A stretch of DNA of 64,000 nt from Fluviicola sp. (GCA_017983675.1 JAGOAZ010000006.1:1-64000), one strand, 5' to 3'. Counted from the first letter of the stretch, positions 1-7,435 are shown. Notes: generated by a model from the sequence alone, not told the origin. Program-made: numbers and translations.

Positions 1-68
1 GACATTCCTGCTTCTTGAAGTTTTAAAATCGCTACGATTTGTGACTCCGTAAATTTTGAATTTTTCAT
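1..68 (-). CDS. IS3-family transposase OrfA, N-terminal part (cut by window edge)
   Basis: Reading the minus strand from the ATG at 68 gives 22 codons that begin MKNSKFTESQIVAILK, followed by LQEAGM. This is the standard start of the helix-turn-helix OrfA subunit of IS3-family transposases (HTH_21/IS911 type), which binds the element ends. The remainder, including OrfB with the DDE catalytic core, would lie left of the window. Intactness cannot be judged. It sits at the edge of an accessory region whose neighbouring gene looks truncated. Confidence 0.75.
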   Translation of the reverse strand, partial: MKNSKFTESQIVAILKLQEAGM

Positions 69-121
69 GCTATTTTTGTTTTACGGACTCTATTTAAAAA
101 CGTTTCAGTTTTTAGGGAAGC
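1..121. mobile_element. edge of an IS3-type insertion sequence (approximate)
   Basis: The transposase start at 68 implies that the left part of an IS3-type element enters the window. One end of it should lie within about 50 bases upstream of that start, between 69 and 121. I could not fix the terminal inverted repeat or the target duplication because the other end is outside the window. The next gene stops at 122, right beside this boundary, as expected if the element inserted into it. Confidence 0.4.
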
Positions 122-529
122 TTACCTATCCAACTCAGCTTTATATTTATTTTTCTTGTAAACAAATTCAGAATTTATTTTGTATCCAGCTTTAACTCGA
201 TGTTTTTCAGTCACAATCCCAAAAGTTTCTACTCCGTACTTATCTAATTCTTTTCTATTAGTATATCCTTTAAAAATAACAACAGCAAAAATTAAAACTA
301 AAATTGAATTTAAATAATATTTTAAGAATTTATGATTGTGATATTTAGATTTAGATTTATATAATATAAGAAAAGTAGATACTAAAAAAACTAATAGGTA
401 AAGTAAATTTAACACGAAGAATTCCATATGATATATCTTTCTGTAATAATAGAAAGTCAAATGGAATTCAAGTATTAATGATATTAATGCAATAAATAGA
501 AAGAAAATTTTAAATTGTTTATTCTGCAT
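122..529 (-). CDS. small membrane protein, probably truncated at its C-terminus
   Basis: A 135-residue protein with three hydrophobic segments (about residues 7-27, 35-57 and 70-88) and then a hydrophilic tail. The tail resembles the start of a DUF3592-like beta domain (VETFGIVTEKHRVKAGY) but stops after KAELDR, where that kind of domain normally continues with a conserved VGD/YDP stretch. The stop lies about 50 bases from an IS3 transposase start, so loss of the end by insertion is likely (inference). No function is recognised. Confidence 0.6.
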   Translation of the reverse strand: MQNKQFKIFFLFIALISLILEFHLTFYYYRKIYHMEFFVLNLLYLLVFLVSTFLILYKSKSKYHNHKFLKYYLNSILVLIFAVVIFKGYTNRKELDKYGVETFGIVTEKHRVKAGYKINSEFVYKKNKYKAELDR

Positions 530-570
530 GTTTTCGATTTCAATTTATTCTGTTCGTTTTAGTTTCCTCT

Positions 571-700
571 AACGTTCCCACGCTTGGCGAAGAAGCCGAT
601 TTTAAAGTTAGTTTAATTTGCGATCTAAGATCTTAAGTTATACGGTTAATCGTTTTACGTAATATACGATCTCGGCATTTTTGCTAAGCGTGTATTATAT
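571..700. repeat. imperfect inverted-repeat element (attC-like spacer)
   Basis: Bases 579-600 and 669-692 form the arms of a long imperfect inverted repeat: the complement of the first arm matches the second over about 20 of 24 positions, ending in AAGCGTG. The outer flanks include TAACG at 570-574. There is no open frame of note. The size (about 130 bases), the imperfect palindrome and the position between two co-oriented single genes resemble a cassette recombination site, but no integrase gene is visible here. Confidence 0.55.
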
Positions 701-721
701 GCTTTGCATTTATTTTTTAAG

Positions 722-1156
722 TCAATTTTGAGTACTATATTTCCTTGCCTCCCTTGAAATCCACTCGAACATACTTTCCCATTCCAAAGATGTCAATTTA
801 TCTAGTCTTGAAATAATGTTTTTAACGTCTGTCATTAGTTTAGGTAAGTCTTGTTGATATTGATTTTCTGACCGACCGGAAAATGAAGCGGTTTCCTCTA
901 ATTTGAAATATTTAAATGCCCAATGCAAACTAAAACTATCATTATCATAAATGCTTTCGTCATACTTGTCTGCTACGTTAATTGTAACGCCAAACCCATG
1001 TCCAAGTCTGTCGTAAATTTTCAAGCAAAACTTGTCGTTGTATATGTTTTCAAGACAACCCTTGTCCGTCTTGATTTTTGCTTGTCTGTATTTAAAATTG
1101 TTGTCATGAAGCCAATTCAATAAGTCGGATTCAATAAAGTCTTGTACAGTTTTCAT
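722..1156 (-). CDS. hypothetical protein
   Basis: A soluble protein of 144 residues when started at MKTVQDF. An alternative ATG at 1180 adds eight residues but would begin inside the conserved spacer repeat, so the inner start is preferred. It is rich in aromatic and acidic residues, with no signal peptide or membrane segment, and ends in a helical region (SLEWESMFEWISREARKY). I recognise no family. It is a stand-alone minus-strand gene between two spacer repeats, as are its neighbours. Confidence 0.55.
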   Translation of the reverse strand: MKTVQDFIESDLLNWLHDNNFKYRQAKIKTDKGCLENIYNDKFCLKIYDRLGHGFGVTINVADKYDESIYDNDSFSLHWAFKYFKLEETASFSGRSENQYQQDLPKLMTDVKNIISRLDKLTSLEWESMFEWISREARKYSTQN

Positions 1157-1179
1157 TTGTCTATTGTGGTTTGTCAACA

Positions 1180-1275
1180 TTGCAAATAACGTTTTGCCGC
1201 TTGACGAAAGCGGGCTAAAAGGTTTTTGGTTGTTTCGCCAATGGTCGCATAGGTGCTGTTAGTGTGCGTTTAGTC
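1180..1275. repeat. cassette-spacer repeat with conserved 18-mer
   Basis: Bases 1180-1197 read TTGCAAATAACGTTTTGC, identical to 7436-7453 upstream of another single gene and nearly matched at 8005-8020. Directly after it CCGCTT and AAGCGG form a short hairpin, and GTTAG appears at the far side near 1258, mirroring TAAC on the near side. The rest of the gap to 1457 is AT-rich and shows no gene. Confidence 0.5.
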
Positions 1276-1457
1276 TCGGATTTACTTTAATTATTTCATT
1301 TTATATGTCAAATTTATTATTTCTTCCTTTTTTTTCAATTGTATATTTTAAAAATAATGGAAAGTTGATTATTGATATTCTTTAATTAACAAAAACGGAC
1401 CATATATAAAATTACTATACCACTTACTAAAAATATTCAAGTTATTAAAATGTCATT

Positions 1458-2027
1458 TTAATTCAAGTAAAGATATTCAGTTGACTGAGAGTTTACATTT
1501 ATTACAGTGTCCAAATAATGAGTTGGTCCGCCAAAGTAATATATACCTGAAGCTTTGATAGAATGAAAACCATAAGGCAAATTAAACTGTACACCATGAT
1601 GACCAGTGAAAAATTGATTATCTATATTAACAGAGAATGAATAACTTGTTAATGAGTTGCTATTTATCTTTATTTTTCCTCTAATAGCAGATACTTTAAT
1701 TGTTTTTGATGAGATGACATTTTTATCCAATTCTTTTTTGTTATCTGCTACTCTAACGATATATATTCCGTCCTTGCCAAGAACATTTAAAGTTAATTGA
1801 GGAGATTTACCTTCAACAATCGTATCTGAATTACCTTCTGGATTGAGTATTTGCCATATTTGATTGCGCTTTTTAGGGGAAAGATTTATCAAGTCTAAGG
1901 TTTCTCCTGGTTCATATTCATACCTACCCAATCTGAAATTAGATGATGTTTTTTTGTGACATGAGGCTGTGACAATTACCAATAAAACTATAATAGTTAA
2001 AAAGGGTCGAGTAATAAATTGATTCAT
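1458..2027 (-). CDS. putative lipoprotein with PKD-like domain
   Basis: 189 residues. The N-terminus is a lipoprotein signal with a hydrophobic core and a Cys at residue 23 (VTASC), so the mature protein would be lipid-anchored in the cell envelope. Residues of about 35-115 look like a PKD-type beta-sandwich (YEPGETLDLINLS, then GIYIVRVAD), and the remainder is also beta-rich. No catalytic motif is seen. It is a single gene in the accessory region, with about 70 bases of spacer on its upstream side and no operon partner. Confidence 0.6.
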   Translation of the reverse strand: MNQFITRPFLTIIVLLVIVTASCHKKTSSNFRLGRYEYEPGETLDLINLSPKKRNQIWQILNPEGNSDTIVEGKSPQLTLNVLGKDGIYIVRVADNKKELDKNVISSKTIKVSAIRGKIKINSNSLTSYSFSVNIDNQFFTGHHGVQFNLPYGFHSIKASGIYYFGGPTHYLDTVINVNSQSTEYLYLN

Positions 2028-2097
2028 AGGGTTTAAATTATTTTTTTTTATTTGAACAACATGTCATTAAGTTTTAGGTTGTGATAGCAGTTGTGCA

Positions 2098-2841
2098 TTA
2101 TTTCTGCGTTACTATTGTCTTCTCCCACGTATTAACAATTATAATCCAAGACAATAAACATATTCCGAAAATTATATAACGTGTTTGATTGTCAAACGAG
2201 TTTGATATTAATGGGGAAAATGTCAAAATACTGCCTATTAAATGAAAGCATGCACTTGCAAATATTGATTTGGTTTTGTCGGCAATAGCACCAATTCCCC
2301 AGCTAGCAAAAACAAGTATTCCGAAAAATTTTAATTCGTCAAATACTGTTGTGTCGTTTGATATAAAACTTAAGTGCCATAAATACCAAAATGAACCAAT
2401 TAATATAGCCCTCAAAAACGGTTTAAGATTCGCAAATTCATTTTGTAAAAAACCACGCCAGCCAAATTCTTCAAATATTGCGTATAATGTTAAAGAAGTA
2501 CCAACTATAAAGCCATAGTAATGTCTATTTAAATTTTGGTCATTATTTGCTCCAAAAATTGTAAACAACAATATTGGTATAATTACCATTATTAAGCTTT
2601 TTGTTTTTTTTAAACCTAAAAAAGTAATGTCGCTTTTTTTATTTATTGTTGTCAAAACAATAGTCGCAGCGGTAATTGTCCCAATACCCTCGAGTATCGA
2701 TTTTATTACAATTGTCAACCCATATGGCAAAATCATTTTATTGTACCAATCAAATAGTCCAAGTCTAAATACTCCAGACAATGTCGTAGCGATGATGAAA
2801 AAAATTATTACATGAAACCAAGTTTGTTTCTTTATTGTCAT
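2098..2841 (-). CDS. CPBP-family intramembrane protease
   Basis: 247 residues with about eight hydrophobic segments. It carries the CPBP (Abi/CAAX protease-like, Rce1-related) motifs: EEFGWR at residues 124-129, FWYLWH at 151-156 and a further His at 200, the expected metal-binding and catalytic residues of this glutamate-type intramembrane metalloprotease family. Members cleave membrane-associated peptides; in bacteria some give bacteriocin self-immunity or serve in signalling, and the substrate here is unknown. It is a lone minus-strand gene in the accessory region. Confidence 0.85.
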   Translation of the reverse strand: MTIKKQTWFHVIIFFIIATTLSGVFRLGLFDWYNKMILPYGLTIVIKSILEGIGTITAATIVLTTINKKSDITFLGLKKTKSLIMVIIPILLFTIFGANNDQNLNRHYYGFIVGTSLTLYAIFEEFGWRGFLQNEFANLKPFLRAILIGSFWYLWHLSFISNDTTVFDELKFFGILVFASWGIGAIADKTKSIFASACFHLIGSILTFSPLISNSFDNQTRYIIFGICLLSWIIIVNTWEKTIVTQK

Positions 2842-3143
2842 AATGTGTTTTGTCTTTATGTATTACTGCTAACTTACATCTAACCGCTACATTATTGCGC
2901 ATATCCACCCCTATTCAGTTAAATAAGCGAAACGTTGCATCGTTTTTTATTTTTTAAATTTTTTATTTCCCAAACCTCATCCACGCAAAAGCGCAAACAA
3001 AACTATTCAGCAAAGACAAAACGAGCCAAGGTGTGGGAGTTTATGAAATTTACAGCAAATTGTGGTAAGGGGCTGTAGTAATTTATAGTAATCCAAATAT
3101 AATGAAAAAATTGAGGAAATTGAACGCGTATTGAAAACGAAGA
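2842..3143. repeat. noncoding gap with dispersed repeat copy A
   Basis: No gene seen. Bases 2912-2932 (TATTCAGTTAAATAAGCGAAA) match 8737-8757 with two or three differences. Bases 3086-3101 (TAGTAATCCAAATATA) are identical to 8763-8778, and the following about 30 bases are also similar. Both copies run in the same direction, so they are direct repeats about 5.7 kb apart that bracket the restriction-modification genes and several gene remnants. Confidence 0.5.
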
Positions 3144-3269
3144 TCATTTGTCCTCGTAAACATAAACTTCCATCCCTAGAAATTCTGTTTCGTCAATCAA
3201 TGTCATCGAATTCTTGGAAGCAACGTTTATGGATGCAACATTTTTTTTGAGCACAATAGAAATATCAGA
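3144..3269 (-). pseudogene. GNAT acetyltransferase remnant (C-terminal 41 residues)
   Basis: An open stretch with no start codon, bounded upstream by an in-frame TAG. It translates to KKNVASINVASKNSMTLIDE followed by TEFLGMEVYVYEDK. That pattern (N-x-A-S-I-x-V-A then ETE-x-x-G-M) is the typical final helix and strand of GNAT N-acetyltransferases. The acetyl-CoA-binding core is missing. It is one of several broken ends collected between 3.1 and 3.9 kb. Confidence 0.5.
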
Positions 3270-3329
3270 CTAAAGCAGAAGTTCCGCTTCGCTGAGGTTT
3301 AGCCTTTATGTGTTGGGTAATACACTCGC

Positions 3330-3482
3330 TTATTCAGGTTTAATTTTCACGATTTCATTGTCTTTAATTACAACAAGTTCCGTGTTTTTCTGTTTTTTAA
3401 ATTCAATTAACCTTTCATAAACTTTTTCAAGTCCGATAAGTATTTTATCTTTCAATTCTAATTGTTTTTCAACGGTTGTCAT
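3330..3482 (-). CDS. 50-residue small protein, possible antitoxin
   Basis: Starts with ATG at 3482, overlapping the end of a zeta-toxin-like remnant by 14 bases. The sequence begins MTTVEKQLELKDKILIGLEK, is strongly helical for about 33 residues, and ends in a short strand (ELVVIKDNEIVKIKP). Small proteins of this form occur next to zeta-type toxins in Bacteroidota as I recall, so a role as the antitoxin is plausible, but the partner here is broken. The clean frame and the tight overlap support real coding. Confidence 0.6.
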   Translation of the reverse strand: MTTVEKQLELKDKILIGLEKVYERLIEFKKQKNTELVVIKDNEIVKIKPE

Positions 3483-3681
3483 ACGATTTTAATTTTTTAA
3501 ATTTCAATTCATCAATAATATTTAATTGTCCGTCAACAGTTTTAATGGCTAAAAGTTCGTGTTTTCCTTCTGAGTTGTCAAATATTAATAAGCCATCAAC
3601 AATCAGAAGAAAAATTTCAAATAGATTTTTAATTCCATTCAAATAACGTCTTTCAATAATTTCAGGTTCAATATTCTCACT
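3469..3681 (-). pseudogene. zeta-toxin-like kinase remnant (C-terminal 70 residues)
   Basis: An open stretch following an in-frame TGA at 3682-3684, without a start. It contains IIERRYLNGIKNLFEIFL, then VDGLLIFDNSEGKHELLA, and ends IIDELKFKKLKSY. The RRY-x-x-GI-x-NLF and FDNS motifs are typical of the C-terminal part of zeta-toxin/ATP-binding proteins in this phylum. The P-loop half is missing, so the kinase cannot be active. It overlaps the start of the 50-residue protein, as genes of a toxin/antitoxin pair often do. Confidence 0.55.
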
Positions 3682-3722
3682 TCAAATGGCAAACGACCAT
3701 TAAAACCAAAATAGTTGGTGGA

Positions 3723-3833
3723 TTAAAGCTCTGTTATGTAAAAATCTTTATTTCCCTCGACTTTTCCAACTTTTTCGTAACATTTGATCGCTCCTTTGTT
3801 CCAATCAAATGTATTAAGGTCAACTTCATTGAT
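3723..3833 (-). pseudogene. second GNAT acetyltransferase remnant
   Basis: The minus-strand frame ending at 3723 reads VDLNTFDWNKGAIKCYEKVG and then KVEGNKDFYITEL. The L-N-x-F-D-x-N-x-x-A-I-x-C-Y-E-K-x-G signature is the last helix of GNAT acetyltransferases. The frame stays open further upstream to 3923, but there it is antisense to a plus-strand gene tail and no longer resembles GNAT, so a junction lies near 3834. Confidence 0.5.
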
Positions 3834-3837
3834 CGTT

Positions 3838-3972
3838 GTATTGGACAAAGACAAAAAAATCATTGCTAAGCAATTGACCATTTCGCAATTAGAAGACTTG
3901 ATGGACCGCTTGCAAAACATCAAATACGCACCGATCTTATTCCCTCCAGTTCCGGAAGAGGAATCTCATTAA
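3838..3972 (+). pseudogene. thioredoxin-like (TlpA-type) C-terminal remnant
   Basis: The only plus-strand coding tail in the first 14 kb. It reads VLDKDKKIIAKQLTISQLED and then LMDRLQNIKYAPILFPPVP. LDKDKKIIAK followed by an amphipathic helix is the usual end of TlpA/DUF5106-type thioredoxin-fold proteins in this phylum. The codons resemble those of the core genes. A good terminator follows directly, so this is a real 3' end whose upstream part, with the CxxC site, has been replaced by the minus-strand remnants. Confidence 0.45.
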
Positions 3973-3980
3973 AATGGAAA

Positions 3981-4010
3981 AGCACTTTCGAATGAAAGTG
4001 CTGTTTTTTT
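3981..4010 (+). terminator. rho-independent terminator
   Basis: AGCACTTTC, a four-base loop GAAT, then GAAAGTGCT, followed by G and a run of seven T. It serves the truncated plus-strand gene ending at 3972 and lies before the end of the restriction endonuclease gene. Confidence 0.85.
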
Positions 4011-4026
4011 GTGTTGTTTTTATTTT

Positions 4027-5118
4027 TTATTTAAAGCGGATTTGAAGGTTAAGTTTAAAATATTGTTGACCATTATCTTCGTAAATTTCTCCAAATCCAT
4101 GTTTTGAACTACTTGCTGTTTCAAGTTTTGTATTTGATAAAAGATAATTTTCAAACTCGTTTTTATTGTAAATGTGATAGCATAGAATGTCACCGTCTGA
4201 TTTTACAATTAAATAACCACCCGTTGCGTCATATTCTCCTGTCCAAACCTTTGAAGGCATCATCCCCAAAGCTATATCAGTTAAAAATCGTTTAATTTTA
4301 TAACTGTAAAATAAATGTTTGTTTGTTTTGTCAAATTTCAATGGATTTTCCTCTTCTGTAATTCTCAATAAATCTTCAAGACTTGAATAATTTGAAGATG
4401 CAAATTGCAATAGAATTGATGATAAAATTTGTGGCAATAAGCTGTCAATTAAAATAAGATTATTATTAAATATTTGTTTTTGAGGATTTACAAAAGATAA
4501 TATAGCCTTTTTTTCATAGATAGTTTTAATCCTACCTTTAATATCTTTTGATAATTTTTCACCTCTTTTTACGAAAAGTGAGTTTATATATTTAATGTCT
4601 TGTTCTGATAGACAATTATTTTCAATTTTATAAATAAAATTTGTTGTTTCTCCAGCATTTAAGAGAGTAGAAGGATTACCTAATTGTGATTTTATACTAA
4701 AACCTAAAGGTGGTTGCAGACCTGTTCTTTGGTCGTAAACTACAATTGTAATGTCTGTTTTTGCAGAAGAACTTGCTTTCAATGAAAGACAATTTATACT
4801 TTGCATAAATTCTTCAATATCAGGAATGGAAAACGTTCCTGAATTGCTTTTGATTTCGATTAACAAGTATTTTGCTCTTTCTTGAAATTCTGAAATTGGT
4901 ATACGTAAAACTTCTTCTTTTCCTGAAACCACAACAATATCATCCTCAATAGAATATTCAAAATTCCCATTGACTTCTGATCGAAGAATTTTTAATATTG
5001 GATAAACAAGATTTTCAAGTTTCTTTATTTCGCTATTTCCTGGATGTAGTACTTTGTCTCCTAAAAGTTTAAATAACGCATAAATTTCGCTCCATTCTCC
5101 TTTATTTCCTGTCAACAT
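4027..5118 (-). CDS. HpaII-family type II restriction endonuclease
   Basis: 363 residues. The start, LTGNKGEWSEIYALFKLLGD, is the hallmark N-terminus of the HpaII family of restriction enzymes, and the length fits. It should cut CCGG, given the partner and family, although the target was not tested. The gene overlaps the end of the upstream C5-methyltransferase by 17 bases, implying coupled translation with the methyltransferase made first, which protects the host. No frameshift is seen, so it may be active. No catalytic triad was assigned with confidence. Confidence 0.85.
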   Translation of the reverse strand: MLTGNKGEWSEIYALFKLLGDKVLHPGNSEIKKLENLVYPILKILRSEVNGNFEYSIEDDIVVVSGKEEVLRIPISEFQERAKYLLIEIKSNSGTFSIPDIEEFMQSINCLSLKASSSAKTDITIVVYDQRTGLQPPLGFSIKSQLGNPSTLLNAGETTNFIYKIENNCLSEQDIKYINSLFVKRGEKLSKDIKGRIKTIYEKKAILSFVNPQKQIFNNNLILIDSLLPQILSSILLQFASSNYSSLEDLLRITEEENPLKFDKTNKHLFYSYKIKRFLTDIALGMMPSKVWTGEYDATGGYLIVKSDGDILCYHIYNKNEFENYLLSNTKLETASSSKHGFGEIYEDNGQQYFKLNLQIRFK

Positions 5119-6379
5119 TTCCTATCCCAATTAATTTTAATATTTCATTTGCAGTTGCTTGTATAGCAGGAACGGCTACTGAGTTACCGAACTGTTTATA
5201 AGCAGAAGCGTCAGCTACAGGAATTACAAACTCATCAGGAAAACCTTGCAATCTTGCCCATTCTCTTGGTGTCATTTTACGAATACCTTCCCGATTTACA
5301 GTTCCTTTTATGTGAGTTGTTGGAGTGTAATCTGTAATTCGATGGTCTAAAACCAAATTTCTTTCTCTTCCCATTCCGCCAACAACAATAGCGTTTGCGA
5401 TTCCATTATCTGGAATTATTGCGAATCCAAAGCCATTTCCTTTGTTTTCGTGTCTTGCTTTGTGATTGACCAAAGTTTGAACGTATTGTGTTGAAAGAAA
5501 GTATTTAGTTGGTGGAACATTTCTTTCTTTAACGTCTTCAAAAGTTGGGTTTTCATCTAAAGGTTTCGGATATTCAAAACTCGAAATGTTTAAATCTTGT
5601 CGAAAGCCAACGATATAAATTCTTTCTCGATTTTGAGGAACTCCGAAATTTTTCGCGTTTATAATTTGTGGTTCTGGAACGAAATAACCCAAATCATTTC
5701 TTAAAACATTTAAAATTGTTTCTAAAGTTTTTCCTTTATCGTGACTTCTTAATCCTTTCACGTTTTCAAGAAAAATTGCTTTCGGTTTGTGTTTTTTGAT
5801 TATTTCAGCCACATCAAAAAACAGCGTTCCTCTTGTATCGTCAAATCCTCCACGTTTTCCTGCAATTGAAAATGCTTGACAAGGGAAACCTGCGCATAGT
5901 AAATCAAATTCTTCAGGAATATAATTTTTAATTCTCTGTTTTGTAATATCTCCAAATGGGACTTCACCAAAGTTTGCTTTGTACGTTTTTTTAGCTTCTT
6001 TGTCCCATTCACTTGTGAAAATACATTTTCCTCCAAGATTTTGCATAGCAATTCTGAAACCACCAATTCCTGCAAATAAATCAATAAATTTAAAAGAATA
6101 ATTTTCTGGAGTTGGAAAAGGAACATTTTCAATTTCAAATAAAAGTTGTTGTAGCGCATCTTCTGCAACTATTGAAAGTTTATCTTCTTCTTGTTTATAT
6201 GTAACGAAATCATTTAAGACTTCTAAAGCGTCTTTTTTATAATACTTTGAAACTCCGTTGTGAATATTATGCAAATAATGAGTTAAAACAGCTTTTCCAT
6301 TTTCATTTGGTTCAACATGTCTAATTTGGTAGCGTTTACCATCAAATTCATCAATACTTATTTTTTCTTTTAACTTCAT
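5102..6379 (-). CDS. dcm: DNA (cytosine-5-)-methyltransferase
   Basis: 425 residues with an N-terminal extension of about 95. The C5-methyltransferase motifs follow in order: motif I FIDLFAGIGGF (98-108) for AdoMet, motif IV GFPCQAFS with catalytic Cys167, motif VI ENVKG (205-209), motif VIII QNRERIYIVGF, motif IX REWARLQGFPD and motif X YKQFGNSVAVPA. It methylates cytosine in the recognition site of the adjacent HpaII-like endonuclease, so CCGG is the expected target (inference). It is the first gene of a two-gene restriction-modification unit. The variable target-recognition region lies between motifs VIII and IX. Confidence 0.93.
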   Translation of the reverse strand: MKLKEKISIDEFDGKRYQIRHVEPNENGKAVLTHYLHNIHNGVSKYYKKDALEVLNDFVTYKQEEDKLSIVAEDALQQLLFEIENVPFPTPENYSFKFIDLFAGIGGFRIAMQNLGGKCIFTSEWDKEAKKTYKANFGEVPFGDITKQRIKNYIPEEFDLLCAGFPCQAFSIAGKRGGFDDTRGTLFFDVAEIIKKHKPKAIFLENVKGLRSHDKGKTLETILNVLRNDLGYFVPEPQIINAKNFGVPQNRERIYIVGFRQDLNISSFEYPKPLDENPTFEDVKERNVPPTKYFLSTQYVQTLVNHKARHENKGNGFGFAIIPDNGIANAIVVGGMGRERNLVLDHRITDYTPTTHIKGTVNREGIRKMTPREWARLQGFPDEFVIPVADASAYKQFGNSVAVPAIQATANEILKLIGIGNVDRK

Positions 6380-6480
6380 TACAATTCAAATCTATGTTTT
6401 GCAAGTTCGCTATTTTTACGTTATGAAATATCAAAAATCTGAAAAGTAATTATCGATTTTTTCAACAACGAAAATGTGAT

Positions 6481-6642
6481 TTATTTTTTGTTTTCGATGC
6501 CCAATAACGATAGCAGCTTGTCGAAGTTGGCGATTTCGGAGCTGAAAACTGTCTGCCTCAAAAAACTGTCAAAGGAGAACGAATTGAAAATCAGCGAAGC
6601 TAAACCCCGTCTATTGCAAATGTGTTGTTTTGGGAAGGGCAT
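6481..6642. repeat. cassette-spacer repeat with an incidental open frame
   Basis: A GC-richer spacer than its surroundings, bounded by CAATAACGATAG at 6502-6513 and CTATTGCAAATGTG near 6611, which are roughly inverse to each other. The minus strand is open from an ATG at 6642 to 6481 (53 codons), but its composition looks like translated repeat and not protein. I recall similar spacers next to small mobile genes in other Bacteroidota; a genome search would be needed to confirm. The remainder of 6380-6480 shows no gene. Confidence 0.45.
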
Positions 6643-6649
6643 CTTTTAA

Positions 6650-7408
6650 TCATCCGTAAAATTTTGTCTTTAAGCTAAAACTGTAGTCTGTCAAAACGCT
6701 TTCTAACTTTTGTCTGTTGTTACTACTGTCAGGGGCTTTAATTTCAAGTTGTCCCGTGAAATCTTTAATCGCTTTCAATATTTTTAGTTTGTCGTTTTCC
6801 AAAACTTCTTCTTTTTCTGTTTGCTGTTTTTTTCGTTCTAAACTCTCCTTTGCGATTTTTAAAACTTCATTGTCATTATCGAACTGTTTGAAAAGGTCGT
6901 CAATTAAAAGTTCTGGAATAATTTGTCGGGAAGCAAGGTCAGCCGATAAAAGACCACGAATACAGTAAAACGCTGTCTTGTAAGTGAACTTTCTACCTGT
7001 CACCATTAAGTTTATGTTGCCTTTTGCAAGAGAAGTGTAATGATGAAATAAAGCTTTAAAGTCAAAATTTGTAATCAAGTCCTGCTGAAAAGTTGTCCAG
7101 TCGGGAAGCTCGTTGAAGTAAACAATGTTTGCTCTTATCCATTCAAAAACTGTCGGGTTGCTTTTTACTAGAAGTCCGAACATTTTGTCGATGTCGTAGG
7201 AAACAAAGTCAAAGTCGCCTTCCATTACTTCTATAATGTCACGGTGCTTTTTGAAGTCGAAATAATGTCGTTTTGATTGAAGATGAAACCCACGAACATC
7301 AAAGTCGCTATCAGGACTTGCAATGCCCCAAAGTCGGCTACCACTTTCAATATAGAAAAGTGGTCTTTCGTCTATGTTCTTAAAAAGGTTGTCAATTTCT
7401 TGTCTCAT
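6650..7408 (-). CDS. RlaP-like predicted nucleotidyltransferase
   Basis: 252 residues. The N-terminal GSRLWGIASPDSDFDVRGF contains the GS...G and SDxD (Asp35, Asp37) signature of polymerase-beta-type nucleotidyltransferases, in the form typical of the RlaP/YcgL-like family (COG3541, RNA-repair-ligase-associated protein). The C-terminal half is helical and charged. Members of the family are found in RNA-repair and phage-defence contexts, but there is no ligase here, so the substrate is unknown. It is a stand-alone gene 28 bases downstream of a spacer repeat carrying the conserved 18-mer. Confidence 0.8.
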   Translation of the reverse strand: MRQEIDNLFKNIDERPLFYIESGSRLWGIASPDSDFDVRGFHLQSKRHYFDFKKHRDIIEVMEGDFDFVSYDIDKMFGLLVKSNPTVFEWIRANIVYFNELPDWTTFQQDLITNFDFKALFHHYTSLAKGNINLMVTGRKFTYKTAFYCIRGLLSADLASRQIIPELLIDDLFKQFDNDNEVLKIAKESLERKKQQTEKEEVLENDKLKILKAIKDFTGQLEIKAPDSSNNRQKLESVLTDYSFSLKTKFYG

Positions 7409-7435
7409 TGTCCATTTTTTTGTAGTTAGTTAGCT

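Noticed and set aside
3834..3923. Upstream extension of the second GNAT remnant
   Set aside because: The frame is open but is antisense to the thioredoxin-like tail and does not resemble GNAT.
5800..6168. Open frame of 122 codons in another minus-strand frame within the methyltransferase gene
   Set aside because: The methyltransferase frame has all conserved motifs; the other frame shows none.
6481..6642. 53-codon open frame as a gene
   Set aside because: It lies wholly within a spacer repeat, has no recognisable composition of a protein, and no start signal.
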